From: Acinetobacter sp. NCu2D-2
GTDB lineage: Bacteria; Pseudomonadota; Gammaproteobacteria; Pseudomonadales; Moraxellaceae
NCBI RefSeq assembly: GCF_001647675.1
Contig: NZ_CP015594.1
Location: forward strand, 248,001-312,000
Length of the DNA stretch: 64,000 nucleotides
Reading direction: 5' to 3'
The translations under genes were made by a program, and so were the position numbers. The notes beneath the pieces are model-generated. The model searched no databases. It worked only from the letters and a program-made list of their open reading frames with translations, and was not told where the DNA came from. Of the stretch, positions 18,574-28,103 are shown one piece after another (the stretch's first letter is position 1; the number at the start of each line of letters is the position of its first letter).

Positions 18574-21500
18574 TTAAGATTCAGTTGCAGTATTTGCTTT
18601 CTTCGGAGGACGTCCGCGTGGGCGACGAGGGCGAGCAGGGGATTTCTCTGCTTTTTCCGTTGTGCTTTCTGGCGTTTCAGTCGCTTCAACGATCTCAGGT
18701 GTTGGTTCAGGTTTTTGCTCTACCTGTTCTGCTGTTGTTTCTGCAACAGGTTCAGGTTTTGCTTCGACTGGAGCTGCTTCAACAGGTGCAACGACCTCAG
18801 GTGCTGGTTCAGTTTTAGCTGCTTCAAGCTCTGTCGTTTCAGCTTTTACTTCAGCTGGCACTTCAGGTGCTTGCTCAACTTTGGCTTGCTTAGCTTGTTC
18901 AAGTGCTTGTTCTGCAGCAAGTTTTGCTAAACGGCGACGTTCACGAGGGTCATTGGCTACGCGCTTAGTTGAGACTGGCTTAGGTGGAGTTAAATCCAAC
19001 ATAGGTGCTGGTTCAGCTTCAACTTTAGCAACAGTTACAGCAACGTCGCGAGTGACAGGTTTTTTCTCTTCAACCACAGTTGCTTGAGCAGCAAGTGATT
19101 CGTTGTACTCTTTAGTGAACTTGAGTAACGCACGGTTGAAAGTTGGAAGCAAACCAAATTGTTCAATCAGTACTGAACAATCTTCACCATACACATGGCG
19201 AATCAAGCTGCCAATTGTATATTGACCCAAAGTAGGTACTTGTGAAGGTGAAACTTCAGCCACTTTGGTTTTTTGTGCTTCAGCAGCACGACGTTCACGA
19301 CGACGTTGACGTGGATCGTTACTTGCACGTGATTTAGCAGCTTGAGGAGCAGCTTGTTCAGCTGGCTCAGCAACTGGCGCTTCAGCTTTCGCTTCTACTA
19401 CGGGTTCAGCAACTGGTGTTTCAACAATTGGGGTTGTAGCAGGTGCTTCAACAGCAGGAGCTGTACCGTTCAATGCCACGATTTCACTTTTTGCTTCATC
19501 TACATTCACAACAAGTGCTGTTGGCATTACGTCTTGACGTGGTGCATCAACTAACTCAACACGTACATGCTTTTCCTGTGCTGCAGGTGCGTGTGCAACT
19601 GCTGCTTCAGGCGCTGTATTGTTTTGTTCGTTGAGAACGCTTTGATCACGATGACGGTTTGGACGTTCAGGACGTTGTTGATTACGACGATCACGGCGTG
19701 GCATCACTTGTTGTTCATTGTTTTGAACATCATGATGTTGCGCTTGTGATTCGTTGTTATTGTGACGACGGCCATTGCGTTTGTTTTCACGTGCTTCGTG
19801 ACGTTGCTCTTGACGAGAAACTTGAACAACTTCTTCATGCACTTGATGTGCAGGTTGTGCATTGACTTCAGTTTGAGCAACTTGTGGCTCGCGCTGTTCT
19901 TTATGCTTGTTGTTACGCTGTTTCTTGTTGTGGCGTTGTTTTTCATCACGTTCTACAGCAGGTTTTTCTGCATGGTCACGTTCTTTATGTACAACAGTTG
20001 ACGGCGCAAGATAAGCATTGTTCGCAGTTGCTACAGGAGCAGTAACCTGAGGCTGTGCAACGGGTGCTGCAACTTGACCGAATTGACCACGGCTCACTGC
20101 ACCGCCATTCACCATTTGTTCAATCGCTGCTGCTGCGCTGTTTGCAGTACGTGATTGATCAACAGTCGCTGCTTGCTTTTGTACAAACAAGTTTTCTAAC
20201 CAAGCGCATGGGCTGCTTGATGCAACTGCTGCTGGAGCAGGAGCTGGTTGAGCCACTTGTTGTGGTGCTGGATTATTATGGTTATTACGGCGTTTATTGT
20301 TCTTGCCGTTGTTTTGTTGTTGCGCAGGCGCTTGAGCTGCTGCGACTTGTTGAGCATGTTGCTCTTCTTCTAAATGCCATTCAGAAGACTCATAACCCAA
20401 TTCTTTTTCGCTTGAACGTGTTGCTTCTGTACGTTCATAGCTTGTTGGCGCAAAGCCTTCAGGGTTGTATGAGATTTCGTAATGAGGTGTTTCTAAATGC
20501 GGATGTGGCAATACAGTCACACGTACATTAGAAGTTTGCTCTAGGTAAACCAAGCTGTGACGTTTTTCATTCAATAAGAATGCTGCAATCTCAACAGGAA
20601 CCTGAACTTGAACTTCACCATGGCGTTCGCGAAGTGCGATCTCTTCCACTTTACGCATAATTGAAAGTGATAAAGAACGTAAGTCACGTACCATACCTGT
20701 GCCATGACAACGAGGGCACACATAGCCTGTTGCTTCTTCAAGCGAAGGACGTAGACGTTGACGGCTCATTTCCATCAAACCAAAACGTGACAATTGACCG
20801 AACTGGATACGTGCGCGGTCACTTTGCGTTGCTTCACGAAGTTTAGCTTCAACCATACGTTGGTTGCGGTCTTTGGTCATATCGATGAAGTCGATCACTA
20901 CCAAACCACCGATGTCACGTAAACGTAATTGACGAGCAATTTCTTCAGCAGCTTCAAGGTTGGTATTGAGCGCTGTATCTTCAACGTCTTGACCACGTGT
21001 TGATTTTGCAGAGTTGATATCGATTGAAACTAGCGCTTCAGTTTGGTCAATCACAATTGAACCACCAGAAGGAAGTTTTACTTCACGTTCATAAGCAGTT
21101 TGAATTTGACTTTCGATACCAAAGTGAGCGAATAAAGGCTCATTTAATGTATAGGTTTTAAGCTTGTCGAGCTGACGTGGCATCACAGCTTTTACGAAGT
21201 TATACGCTTCGTTATAGGCCTGCTCAGAGTCAATCAGGATTTCAGCCACATCATCACGTAGGTAGTCACGAATCGCACGTGTCACCACGCCTGCTTCTTG
21301 GTGTACCAACATTGGCGATGGACCAGAGTTTGCAGTGCTTTGGATTTGAGCCCAAAGATCCATCAAATGTTGCAAATCAAGCTGTAATTCTTCTTGAGAA
21401 CGACCAATACCCGCAGTACGTACGATGACGCTCATGCCGCGAGGAATGTTTAGAGACGCCAACATTTCTTTCAATTCTTCACGAACTGAACCTGAAATTT

Positions 21501-21918
21501 GACGGCTGATACCGCCACCTTTCGGATTGTTTGGCATCAACACAAGGTAACGACCTGCAAGTGAGATGAATGTAGAAAGGGCAGCACCTTTATTACCACG
21601 TTCTTCTTTTTCGACTTGAACAAGAAGTTCAGTACCTTCGGTAATGAGTTCACGGATATTTGAAGTTTGGCGAGGATCTGCTTTGTAATAAGTATTGGCA
21701 ATTTCGCGCATCGACAAGAAACCTTGACGACCAGCACCATATTCAACGAATACAGCTTCTAAAGATGGTTCTACGCGAGTCACGTGACCTTTATAGATAT
21801 TCGATTTTTTTTGTTCACGGGTACGATTCTCTAAGTCGAAATCGTAAAGACGCTGACCAGTGACAAGTGCAACGCGAATTTCTTCAGCATGTGTTGCATT
21901 AATCAACATACGTTTCAT
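18574..21918 (-). CDS. rne: Ribonuclease E
   Basis: 1114 aa; begins [28 protein letters not shown], the conserved RNase E/G start. S1 domain about 36-118 ([22 protein letters not shown], then GFLSM). Catalytic Asp residues lie in [13 protein letters not shown] and [13 protein letters not shown], and the Zn-link Cys pair in CPRCHGTG. The catalytic half ends near residue 520; the C-terminal half is low-complexity and rich in Q, N, E, P, A and Arg clusters ([24 protein letters not shown]), as expected for the disordered scaffold that binds RNA and degradosome partners. Endonuclease for mRNA decay and rRNA/tRNA processing at the inner membrane. RNase E autoregulates through its 5' leader in enterobacteria; a long leader is present here too. 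Confidence 0.97.
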   Translation of the reverse strand: MKRMLINATHAEEIRVALVTGQRLYDFDLENRTREQKKSNIYKGHVTRVEPSLEAVFVEYGAGRQGFLSMREIANTYYKADPRQTSNIRELITEGTELLVQVEKEERGNKGAALSTFISLAGRYLVLMPNNPKGGGISRQISGSVREELKEMLASLNIPRGMSVIVRTAGIGRSQEELQLDLQHLMDLWAQIQSTANSGPSPMLVHQEAGVVTRAIRDYLRDDVAEILIDSEQAYNEAYNFVKAVMPRQLDKLKTYTLNEPLFAHFGIESQIQTAYEREVKLPSGGSIVIDQTEALVSIDINSAKSTRGQDVEDTALNTNLEAAEEIARQLRLRDIGGLVVIDFIDMTKDRNQRMVEAKLREATQSDRARIQFGQLSRFGLMEMSRQRLRPSLEEATGYVCPRCHGTGMVRDLRSLSLSIMRKVEEIALRERHGEVQVQVPVEIAAFLLNEKRHSLVYLEQTSNVRVTVLPHPHLETPHYEISYNPEGFAPTSYERTEATRSSEKELGYESSEWHLEEEQHAQQVAAAQAPAQQQNNGKNNKRRNNHNNPAPQQVAQPAPAPAAVASSSPCAWLENLFVQKQAATVDQSRTANSAAAAIEQMVNGGAVSRGQFGQVAAPVAQPQVTAPVATANNAYLAPSTVVHKERDHAEKPAVERDEKQRHNKKQRNNKHKEQREPQVAQTEVNAQPAHQVHEEVVQVSRQEQRHEARENKRNGRRHNNNESQAQHHDVQNNEQQVMPRRDRRNQQRPERPNRHRDQSVLNEQNNTAPEAAVAHAPAAQEKHVRVELVDAPRQDVMPTALVVNVDEAKSEIVALNGTAPAVEAPATTPIVETPVAEPVVEAKAEAPVAEPAEQAAPQAAKSRASNDPRQRRRERRAAEAQKTKVAEVSPSQVPTLGQYTIGSLIRHVYGEDCSVLIEQFGLLPTFNRALLKFTKEYNESLAAQATVVEEKKPVTRDVAVTVAKVEAEPAPMLDLTPPKPVSTKRVANDPRERRRLAKLAAEQALEQAKQAKVEQAPEVPAEVKAETTELEAAKTEPAPEVVAPVEAAPVEAKPEPVAETTAEQVEQKPEPTPEIVEATETPESTTEKAEKSPARPRRPRGRPPKKANTATES

Positions 21919-22688
21919 GGGTGTAACACCTTATAGTGATACACAACAAAAAATCGCTATTCACGTAGCGAACATCATGTGATACGGATCAATGGCTCAG
22001 ATCTCGAATGTTTGACATTGTGGTCTGAGTCTTTTATTACCTGCCTCTACTTTATATAGGTGGGCTTCGGTTTTTGATTCACGTATTGATGATGGCAATA
22101 CGGCTTCAATCTTTAAACGATTAAAGTCACCTGAACGTTTCACTGGCGGACGAGCGGTGCATTGGATGTGTGTAACTTTCACTGTCACGTTGCTCGAAGA
22201 TCATCTCCTCGTTTATCGATGGAGCGCCTTGATACGGAATTATCGTCGTATCTTTACAAACTGTGCAGATCCAATGCATCAAACGCTGTAGCCTGAATGC
22301 GTCTTCAGGGTGCGACTAATCTGATGTGTATCAGTTTACGTTTAAAAACCAACAAAGTTGGCGACATATTTTTTCAGACAAACTGATTTATGTACCTGAG
22401 GTACAATTAAACGCAACAGTTTGCTTTGTTTGCCGATATAATAAGCCCTCGGCGCGGCATAATTCTTTTGGGACCTTTACGTATTGTGTGAGTGTTTTAT
22501 TGAATGATCATGTTCAGAAAAATCTGAAACGATTCAACTTTTACTCACAAACGATGGTTTCCGTGCGCTGACTATATCAAACCTTGCATCATCTGCCTAT
22601 GGGCTAAGCTTATGTTTCTTGTGTAAAGCATAGCCTAAATGATCAGTTTTTAATCAAATTTAGTTAATTTTTAGGTCTCAGTAACTGT
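21919..22688. promoter_or_regulatory. 770-bp divergent region with probable rne 5' leader
   Basis: No credible gene. The rne-proximal part contains several potential hairpins on the minus strand: CTCAGATC/GGTCTGAG arms at about 22001-22030 and GATACG/CGTATC at 22231-22252. A long structured leader matches the known habit of rne to be autoregulated through its 5' UTR in E. coli. The rluC-proximal part holds a TATAAT at about 22435 that could be a -10 for rluC, without a convincing -35. Exact transcription starts cannot be read from the sequence. Confidence 0.5.
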
Positions 22689-23657
22689 ATGAATTCTACG
22701 CAACAATGGCAAAACGTCACTTGGTTTGAAGTGGATGAGCATCAAGAAGGACAGCGAATTGATAATTTCCTGTTTAGCCGTCTAAAAGGTGTGCCAAAAA
22801 GCCGTATTTACCGTTTGATCCGTGAAGGCCAAGTTCGTGTAAACAAAAAACGTATAAAAGCAGAAACAAAACTCAGTATTGGCGATCAAATTCGTGTGGC
22901 TCCTATTCGCTATGAGCAAAAAGATGAATCTGCTGCACCTGTTTCAGATAAAGTGGCTAATGGTCTCTTGGCACGTGTGGTTTATGAAGATGAAGGCTTG
23001 ATGGTCGTGAATAAACCATCAGGTATTGCGGTGCATGGTGGTAGCGGTGTGGCGTATGGTCTGATCGAAGGTTTGCGTGCTGCAACAGGTAAAAAATATC
23101 TTGAGCTGATTCACCGTATTGACCGCGATACTTCAGGTCTGGTGATGATTTCGAAAAAGCGTAGTGTGCTGAAAACTTTGCAAGATATGCTACGTGAACA
23201 TAAGATTCAAAAAACTTATGCTGCTGTGGTGAAAGGCAAAGTAGCACTTGATAAGCAATTGATCGATCAGCCATTACACCGCTATGAGCTTGCCAATGGT
23301 GAACGTCGTGTACGTGTTTCTAGCGAAGGTAAACCGTCTAAAACGCAGTGGAATGTACAAGAGCGTTTTATGCATGCAACGTTAGTCTATGCATCACCAC
23401 TTTCAGGTCGTACGCATCAGATTCGTGTGCATGGTTTAAGTATTGGTCATCCACTGGTGGGTGATGAAAAATATGGTCATGAAACTGAATACCGTGGCCC
23501 AAAACCTCGTCGTTTGTGTTTGCATGCGATGCGTTTAGAAATTCCTGGTTATCCAACCATCGAAGCGCCGATGCCTGAAGATATGCAGAGCTTGATTGCA
23601 CAGCTTCGTGCGCAAAAGGCGGATAAGGTTATTGCGCCTGTAGAAGATGATGAGTGA
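22689..23657 (+). CDS. rluC: 23S rRNA pseudouridine(955/2504/2580) synthase RluC
   Basis: 322 aa. N-terminal S4 RNA-binding domain (QRIDNFLFSRLKGVPKSRIYRLIREGQVRVNKKRIK, about 20-60) followed by the RluA-family catalytic domain; the catalytic Asp lies in LIHRIDRDTSGLVMISK. Further motifs are GRTHQIRVHGLSIGHPLVGDEKYG. Isomerises three uridines in 23S rRNA. Divergent from rne, the same rne-rluC arrangement as in E. coli. Confidence 0.95.
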   Translation: MNSTQQWQNVTWFEVDEHQEGQRIDNFLFSRLKGVPKSRIYRLIREGQVRVNKKRIKAETKLSIGDQIRVAPIRYEQKDESAAPVSDKVANGLLARVVYEDEGLMVVNKPSGIAVHGGSGVAYGLIEGLRAATGKKYLELIHRIDRDTSGLVMISKKRSVLKTLQDMLREHKIQKTYAAVVKGKVALDKQLIDQPLHRYELANGERRVRVSSEGKPSKTQWNVQERFMHATLVYASPLSGRTHQIRVHGLSIGHPLVGDEKYGHETEYRGPKPRRLCLHAMRLEIPGYPTIEAPMPEDMQSLIAQLRAQKADKVIAPVEDDE

Positions 23658-24149
23658 TTTCTAACTAATTCTCTTCCTCAGTAGCATAGCTGCGAAAGTT
23701 TCTATTCTTGCATGTCGTCGTTTAAAGCAGTGCTTTAAACGCGTTCAGGAGAGGGAACGTTGCGATAGATGATCGAGTTGATTAGTCCAAGTAAGCTCAT
23801 CTAATTATCGCTATTGCTATCCCGAATTTGAAAAATAATGGAAGCTCCCTCTCCTGATAGGAGATGAGTAGCACTGCTACGCAAGGGGAGAGGCAAAAGT
23901 AAAGCACAGCCGCATTTTGTAATTTTCAATTTAAATTTGATCGTGTAGGCGGTGTCTTACTTTTAACGGGTCAAAAGTAACAAAACCCCTCTGTTGATCT
24001 ACAGATCAACGGCGACATCCTTGTCGCCATTGAGTAGCGAATAGCTGTTGTGATATCACAACAAAAGTTATTTTGTGATGAAACTCTCCCTCCTTTTTGA
24101 AAGGAAGGTCGAGGTGGATTAAACCGAATCAAATATTAGGAAAGCTTAT
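23658..24149. repeat. 492-bp gap packed with palindromic elements
   Basis: No gene. Contains at least four clean dyads: 23720-23740 (GTTTAAAGCA/TGCTTTAAAC), 23993-24010 (GTTGATCT/AGATCAAC), 24011-24028 (GGCGACA/TGTCGCC) and a perfect 18-bp palindrome at 24046-24063. Two CT-rich arms (CTCCCTCTCC near 23845, CTCTCCCTCC near 24084) are each followed by matching GA-rich sequence. The density and the CCCTCC/GGAGG arms resemble dispersed intergenic repeats of bacterial genomes. A related sequence lies at 57691-57810. May act as terminator for rluC. Confidence 0.6.
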
Positions 24150-24818
24150 ATGAACTCACCTGTAAAACTGGTCATTTTCGATTGGGATGGCACTTTATTT
24201 GATTCAGTCGGGCAAATTGTAGAGAGTTTGAAATTTGCAGCACAGCAGTTTAAGCAACCATTAACAGATGAAGCTGCAAAAAGCATTATTGGTTTAGGCT
24301 TGCCCGAAGTGGCGCAGCGTTTGTTTCCGACTGTCCCTGAGTTACATGAAGACATTTTACAAGCATATTCAGAACACTATGTAGAGCACTCAACAGGTGA
24401 TCGTTGGTTTGCAGGTGTGGCAGACATGCTTGCTGCGCTTTCTGAAGCTGGGGTTAAACTTGCAGTGGCTACAGGTAAAAGTCGTAAAGGTTTAGATCGT
24501 GTATTAAAGCAAACACAGAGTGAACATTTATTTGTGGCAACACGCGCTGCAAGTGAAACCAAATCTAAACCAGATCCACTGATGTTGGCTGAAATCTTAG
24601 CGCAAACTGGCGTTCAGGCATCTGAAGCGATTATGGTCGGTGATACTTCTTATGATTTGGAAATGGCACGTAATATTGAGATGCCACGTATTGGGGTGAG
24701 CTATGGGGTACATAGCGTAAACACATTAATTCAATACGAGCCGCTTGCAATCGCTTCGAATATCAGTGAATTAACGGAAGTACTTTTGGCTAAAGTTCAA
24801 TGGAAACAAGCGATTTAA
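24150..24818 (+). CDS. HAD-IA family phosphatase (phosphoglycolate phosphatase-like)
   Basis: 222 aa with AGGAAAG before the ATG. HAD motif I FDWDGTLFDSVGQI (Asp nucleophile about residue 10), motif II AVATGKSRKG, motif III/IV KPDPLMLAE and VGDTSYDLEMARN. The cap lies between motifs I and II, placing it in subfamily IA. Gph/PGP-type enzymes hydrolyse 2-phosphoglycolate or other small phosphates; the substrate here is inferred only at family level. The gene follows rluC across the palindrome-rich gap. Confidence 0.88.
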   Translation: MNSPVKLVIFDWDGTLFDSVGQIVESLKFAAQQFKQPLTDEAAKSIIGLGLPEVAQRLFPTVPELHEDILQAYSEHYVEHSTGDRWFAGVADMLAALSEAGVKLAVATGKSRKGLDRVLKQTQSEHLFVATRAASETKSKPDPLMLAEILAQTGVQASEAIMVGDTSYDLEMARNIEMPRIGVSYGVHSVNTLIQYEPLAIASNISELTEVLLAKVQWKQAI

Positions 24819-25230
24819 TTGCTTATCTTGAGGGCATAAAAATCAGGCACATGGGTTATTCAACTTCAATGTGTCTGAATGCCTTAGCAAAAATACTTTA
24901 GGTCTAAGATTTTAGTCTAAGAGTCTAGTCGTATGTATTTTAATCTATTCATTTTATCTTGAAAAATTAGATAAAAAAGCCATTTTTAATTAATAAGTTA
25001 TTGTTTTTAAAAGTTATCCTATAAAAATATTTATAGCTATAATATATAGCTAAAAATAAAATAACTATTGGTACAAAATCCTCAATTTTCCGATGCTTAG
25101 AGTGTTTATTTATTATGCTCGCTCAGAGATCTGCAGTCGGAATGCACTGCATGTTGGAATATCTCTTTATATTCTCAGCTAAGTCTTGGGCTTCAGCATA
25201 TGTCTCTTTTTGCAGTCTAAGGAAACATTG
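24819..25230 (+). promoter_or_regulatory. 412-bp region upstream of mhpD
   Basis: Between the HAD gene and mhpD. An imperfect hairpin without T-run (CAGGCACAT/ATGTGTCTG, 24844-24877) follows the HAD gene. A very AT-rich stretch contains TATAAT at 25038-25043 next to paired TAGCTA motifs, a plausible -10 region for the mhpD-mhpF-mhpE transcript, but no good -35 is visible. The long untranslated stretch may also hold a regulator site. Confidence 0.4.
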
Positions 25231-26028
25231 ATGTCGAATTCTGCTGTTGTTGAATCAGTTGCTCAAGCATTGCGTAGTGCTGAACTTTCTAAAAATGCAA
25301 TTGCACCGATTCGCCCCGAACTTGGTGGTGAAAGTGCAGACGTTGATATCGCGTATGCGGTGCAGGAAGCCAATACTAAACGTGCCTTATCTGAAGGTCG
25401 TCGTTTAGTCGGTCGTAAAATTGGTCTGACTTCAGTTGCAGTTCAAAAGCAATTAGGTGTGGATTCTCCTGACTTCGGTATGCTGTTTGCTGACATGGCT
25501 TATGGTGATGGTGAGGCGGTTCCTGCAGGCTTACTTATTCAGCCTAAAGTAGAAGCTGAAATTGCTTTGGTGATTAAAGAAGATTTAACCAAAGAAAAAC
25601 ACACATATGCAGACATTATTAGCGCAACTGACTACGCGCTTCCTGCGGTAGAAATCGTAGATAGTCGTATCGAAAACTGGAAAATTTCATTGATTGATAC
25701 AGTGGCAGATAACGCATCTTCTGCTGCATTCGTTCTCGGTTCTAAACCTGTCAAACTCGAAAATCTTGACCTTGTAAACTGCAAAATGACCATGACACGT
25801 GGTGAAGAAGTGGTATCACAAGGTGTAGGTAAAGCATGTCTTTCAAACCCTTTAAATGCAGCAGTTTGGCTTGCAGATGAAATGGTACGTCGCGGTCGTC
25901 CATTGCTTAAAGGTGACATCATTTTGACGGGTGCTTTAGGTCCAATGGTTGTGGCTCAACCTGGTGATGAATTCAAAGTTGAAATTGAAGGTTTTGGTTC
26001 AGTCACTGCTGCTTTTGCTGCTGAATAA
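25231..26028 (+). CDS. mhpD: 2-keto-4-pentenoate hydratase
   Basis: 265 aa; ATG at 25231 with AAGGAAA upstream (the frame extends to a TTG at 25186 without a site). Closely matches the plan of E. coli MhpD: GRRLVGRKIGLTSVAVQKQLGV, PDFGMLFADMAYGDGE, the metal-ligand region QPKVEAEIALVI (Glu residues), LIDTVADNASSAAFVLG and the end GDIILTGALGPM. Adds water to 2-hydroxypenta-2,4-dienoate to give 4-hydroxy-2-oxopentanoate, the step after MhpC. First gene of mhpD-mhpF-mhpE. Confidence 0.93.
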   Translation: MSNSAVVESVAQALRSAELSKNAIAPIRPELGGESADVDIAYAVQEANTKRALSEGRRLVGRKIGLTSVAVQKQLGVDSPDFGMLFADMAYGDGEAVPAGLLIQPKVEAEIALVIKEDLTKEKHTYADIISATDYALPAVEIVDSRIENWKISLIDTVADNASSAAFVLGSKPVKLENLDLVNCKMTMTRGEEVVSQGVGKACLSNPLNAAVWLADEMVRRGRPLLKGDIILTGALGPMVVAQPGDEFKVEIEGFGSVTAAFAAE

Positions 26029-26064
26029 ATTCAGATCCTCACGCATTTTTAAGAGAAATTGTTC

Positions 26065-26961
26065 ATGAAAAAAATTAAATGTGCATTGATCGGTCCAGGG
26101 AACATTGGTACTGATTTGCTTTATAAATTACAACGCAGTGAATGGTTAGAGCCAGTATGGATGGTGGGTATTGATCCAACGTCTGAAGGTCTTGCACGTG
26201 CTGCAAAAATGGGTTTGAAAACCACTGCTGAAGGTGTAGATGGTTTGCTTCCTCACGTGATTGAGGATGACATCAAAATTGCATTTGATGCGACTTCTGC
26301 TTACGTACACGCTGAAAACAGCCGTAAGTTGAATGAGCTTGGTGTGCTCATGATTGACTTAACACCTGCTGCAATTGGTCCATTCTGCGTACCACCAGTG
26401 AATCTTGAAGCGTTGCTTGAACAAGGTGAAGTGCCAAACGTGAACATGGTGACATGTGGCGGTCAGGCAACAATTCCAATGGTTGCAGCAATCTCTCGCG
26501 TTCAACCTGTGAACTATGGTGAAATCATTGCGACTGTATCAACAAAATCTGTAGGTCCAGGTACACGTAAAAACATTGATGAATTTACACGTACAACTGC
26601 AGGTGCAATTGAACAAGTCGGCGGCGCGAAACAAGGTAAAGCCATCATCATTATTAACCCGGCTGAGCCACCGTTAATGATGCGTGACACAGTACATTGC
26701 TTGGTTGAAGGTGAACCAGATCAAGCAGCAATCACTGAATCTGTGCATGCCATGATTAAAGAAGTTCAAAAATATGTACCAGGTTACAAACTTGTAAATG
26801 GTCCAGTATTTGATGGCAACCGCGTATCGATCTTCCTTGAAGTAGAAGGTTTAGGTGACTTCTTGCCGAAATATGCAGGTAACCTTGACATTATGACTGC
26901 TGCAGCTGCACGTACTGCAGAAATGTTCGCAGAACGCGTTTTAAATACAGCTGAAGCATAA
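26065..26961 (+). CDS. mhpF: Acetaldehyde dehydrogenase (acylating)
   Basis: 298 aa from [22 protein letters not shown]; the ATG at 26065 follows AAGAGAAA. N-terminal Rossmann motif GPGNIGTDL, catalytic Cys in [11 protein letters not shown] (about residue 130) and [12 protein letters not shown]. MhpF/DmpF converts acetaldehyde, CoA and NAD+ to acetyl-CoA. It normally forms a channelling complex with the aldolase MhpE/DmpG, whose gene starts 11 bp downstream, so acetaldehyde does not escape. Confidence 0.95.
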   Translation: MKKIKCALIGPGNIGTDLLYKLQRSEWLEPVWMVGIDPTSEGLARAAKMGLKTTAEGVDGLLPHVIEDDIKIAFDATSAYVHAENSRKLNELGVLMIDLTPAAIGPFCVPPVNLEALLEQGEVPNVNMVTCGGQATIPMVAAISRVQPVNYGEIIATVSTKSVGPGTRKNIDEFTRTTAGAIEQVGGAKQGKAIIIINPAEPPLMMRDTVHCLVEGEPDQAAITESVHAMIKEVQKYVPGYKLVNGPVFDGNRVSIFLEVEGLGDFLPKYAGNLDIMTAAAARTAEMFAERVLNTAEA

Positions 26962-26972
26962 GGAGCATCTTC

Positions 26973-27992
26973 ATGTCTAAAATTATTATTAATGATATGA
27001 CGTTACGTGATGGTATGCATCCAATGCGCCATCAAACAACACCTGAACAAATGGTTGCAATCGCAACTGCACTTGATGACGCAGGTGTGCCGTTAATCGA
27101 AGTAACACACGGTGATGGTCTTGGTGGTAACTCTGTTAACTACGGTTTTGCAGCAGCGACTGATGAAGAATACCTAAAAGCGGTTATTCCAAACCTGAAA
27201 CAAGCAAAAGTGTCTGCACTTTTATTGCCTGGTATTGGTACGGTTGATCATTTGAAAATGGCACATGATGTTGGTGTTGCAACCATTCGTGTGGCAACTC
27301 ACTCAACTGAAGCTGACGTTTCTGAACAACATATTACTGCTGCACGTAAACTTGGCATGGACACTGTGGGCTTCTTGATGATGGCACACATGGCTTCTCC
27401 AGAAAAACTACTTGAAGAAGCGCAAAAAATGGTGTCATACGGTGCAAACTGTGTTTATGTGACTGACTCTGCTGGTTATATGTTGCCGCAAGATGTGACT
27501 GACCGTGTTGGCATTTTACGTGCAAACCTAGGTTCAGACATCGAAATCGGTTTCCATGGTCACCATAACTTAGGTATGGGGGTGGCGAATTCTGTATCTG
27601 CAGTGCAAGCCGGTGCAACACGTGTCGATTTAGCGTCTGCGGGTCTTGGTGCAGGTGCAGGTAATACACCACTTGAATTGTTTGTCGCAGTTGCCAACCG
27701 TATGCAACTTGAAACAGGTGTTGACCTGTTTAAAGTTCAAGATGTGGCAGAAGATCTGATCATCCCAATGATGACACATCAAATCCGTGCTGACCGTGAT
27801 GCAGCAACTTTAGGTTATGCAGGTGTTTACTCTTCATTCCTATTGTTTGCGAAACGCGCTGAAGCGAAATATGGTGTATCTGCACGTGAAATTCTTCTTG
27901 AACTTGGCCGCCGTGGTACAGTGGGTGGTCAGGAAGATATGATCGAAGATTTGGCATTGACCATGTCTAAAGCTAAAGAAGCAAATGCTTAA
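26973..27992 (+). CDS. mhpE: 4-hydroxy-2-oxovalerate aldolase
   Basis: 339 aa, AAGGAG before the ATG. HMGL-like TIM-barrel start [15 protein letters not shown] (general base His and metal-binding Asp), [16 protein letters not shown] (metal-ligand His pair) and [19 protein letters not shown], and the C-terminal DmpG-type communication domain. Splits 4-hydroxy-2-oxopentanoate into pyruvate and acetaldehyde; partner of MhpF. Last gene of its operon. Its terminator has been interrupted by the insertion sequence that follows. Confidence 0.95.
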   Translation: MSKIIINDMTLRDGMHPMRHQTTPEQMVAIATALDDAGVPLIEVTHGDGLGGNSVNYGFAAATDEEYLKAVIPNLKQAKVSALLLPGIGTVDHLKMAHDVGVATIRVATHSTEADVSEQHITAARKLGMDTVGFLMMAHMASPEKLLEEAQKMVSYGANCVYVTDSAGYMLPQDVTDRVGILRANLGSDIEIGFHGHHNLGMGVANSVSAVQAGATRVDLASAGLGAGAGNTPLELFVAVANRMQLETGVDLFKVQDVAEDLIIPMMTHQIRADRDAATLGYAGVYSSFLLFAKRAEAKYGVSAREILLELGRRGTVGGQEDMIEDLALTMSKAKEANA

Positions 27993-28020
27993 TTTTATTT
28001 AAATTAAAGCGTTAAAAAGC

Positions 28021-28032
28021 GTCCGAAAGGGC
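28021..28032. repeat. 12-bp target-site duplication, left copy (broken mhpDFE terminator)
   Basis: GTCCGAAAGGGC next to the left end of the IS; the same 12 bases follow its right end. Joining the flanks restores AAAAAGCGTCC-GAAA-GGGCGCTTTTT, an 11-bp stem with a GAAA loop and T-run: the terminator of mhpDFE. Confidence 0.92.
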
Positions 28033-28071
28033 TAATGCCAGTCAGTTAAGCAAAAAAAGTTAAAATACTGT

Positions 28072-28103
28072 AAAAAGAGCGTATGTAAATACGCTCTTTT
28101 TTT
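28072..28103 (+). terminator. Hairpin with T-run directly before the transposase ATG
   Basis: GAGCGTAT/ATACGCTC stem with a GTAA loop (28077-28096), extended by A-run/T-run pairing and followed by seven T; the transposase ATG comes next. Transcripts entering from mhpE should stop here, and any that pass have no free ribosome-binding site. Confidence 0.75.

Noticed and set aside
18662..20531. Several open frames of 60-160 codons on the + strand across rne
   Set aside because: Antisense shadows of the low-complexity, Gln/Ala/Glu-rich C-terminal half of RNase E; biased composition, no Shine-Dalgarno.
22326..22571. 81-codon frame in the rne-rluC gap
   Set aside because: No Shine-Dalgarno, no recognisable features, lies within the probable promoter and leader region.
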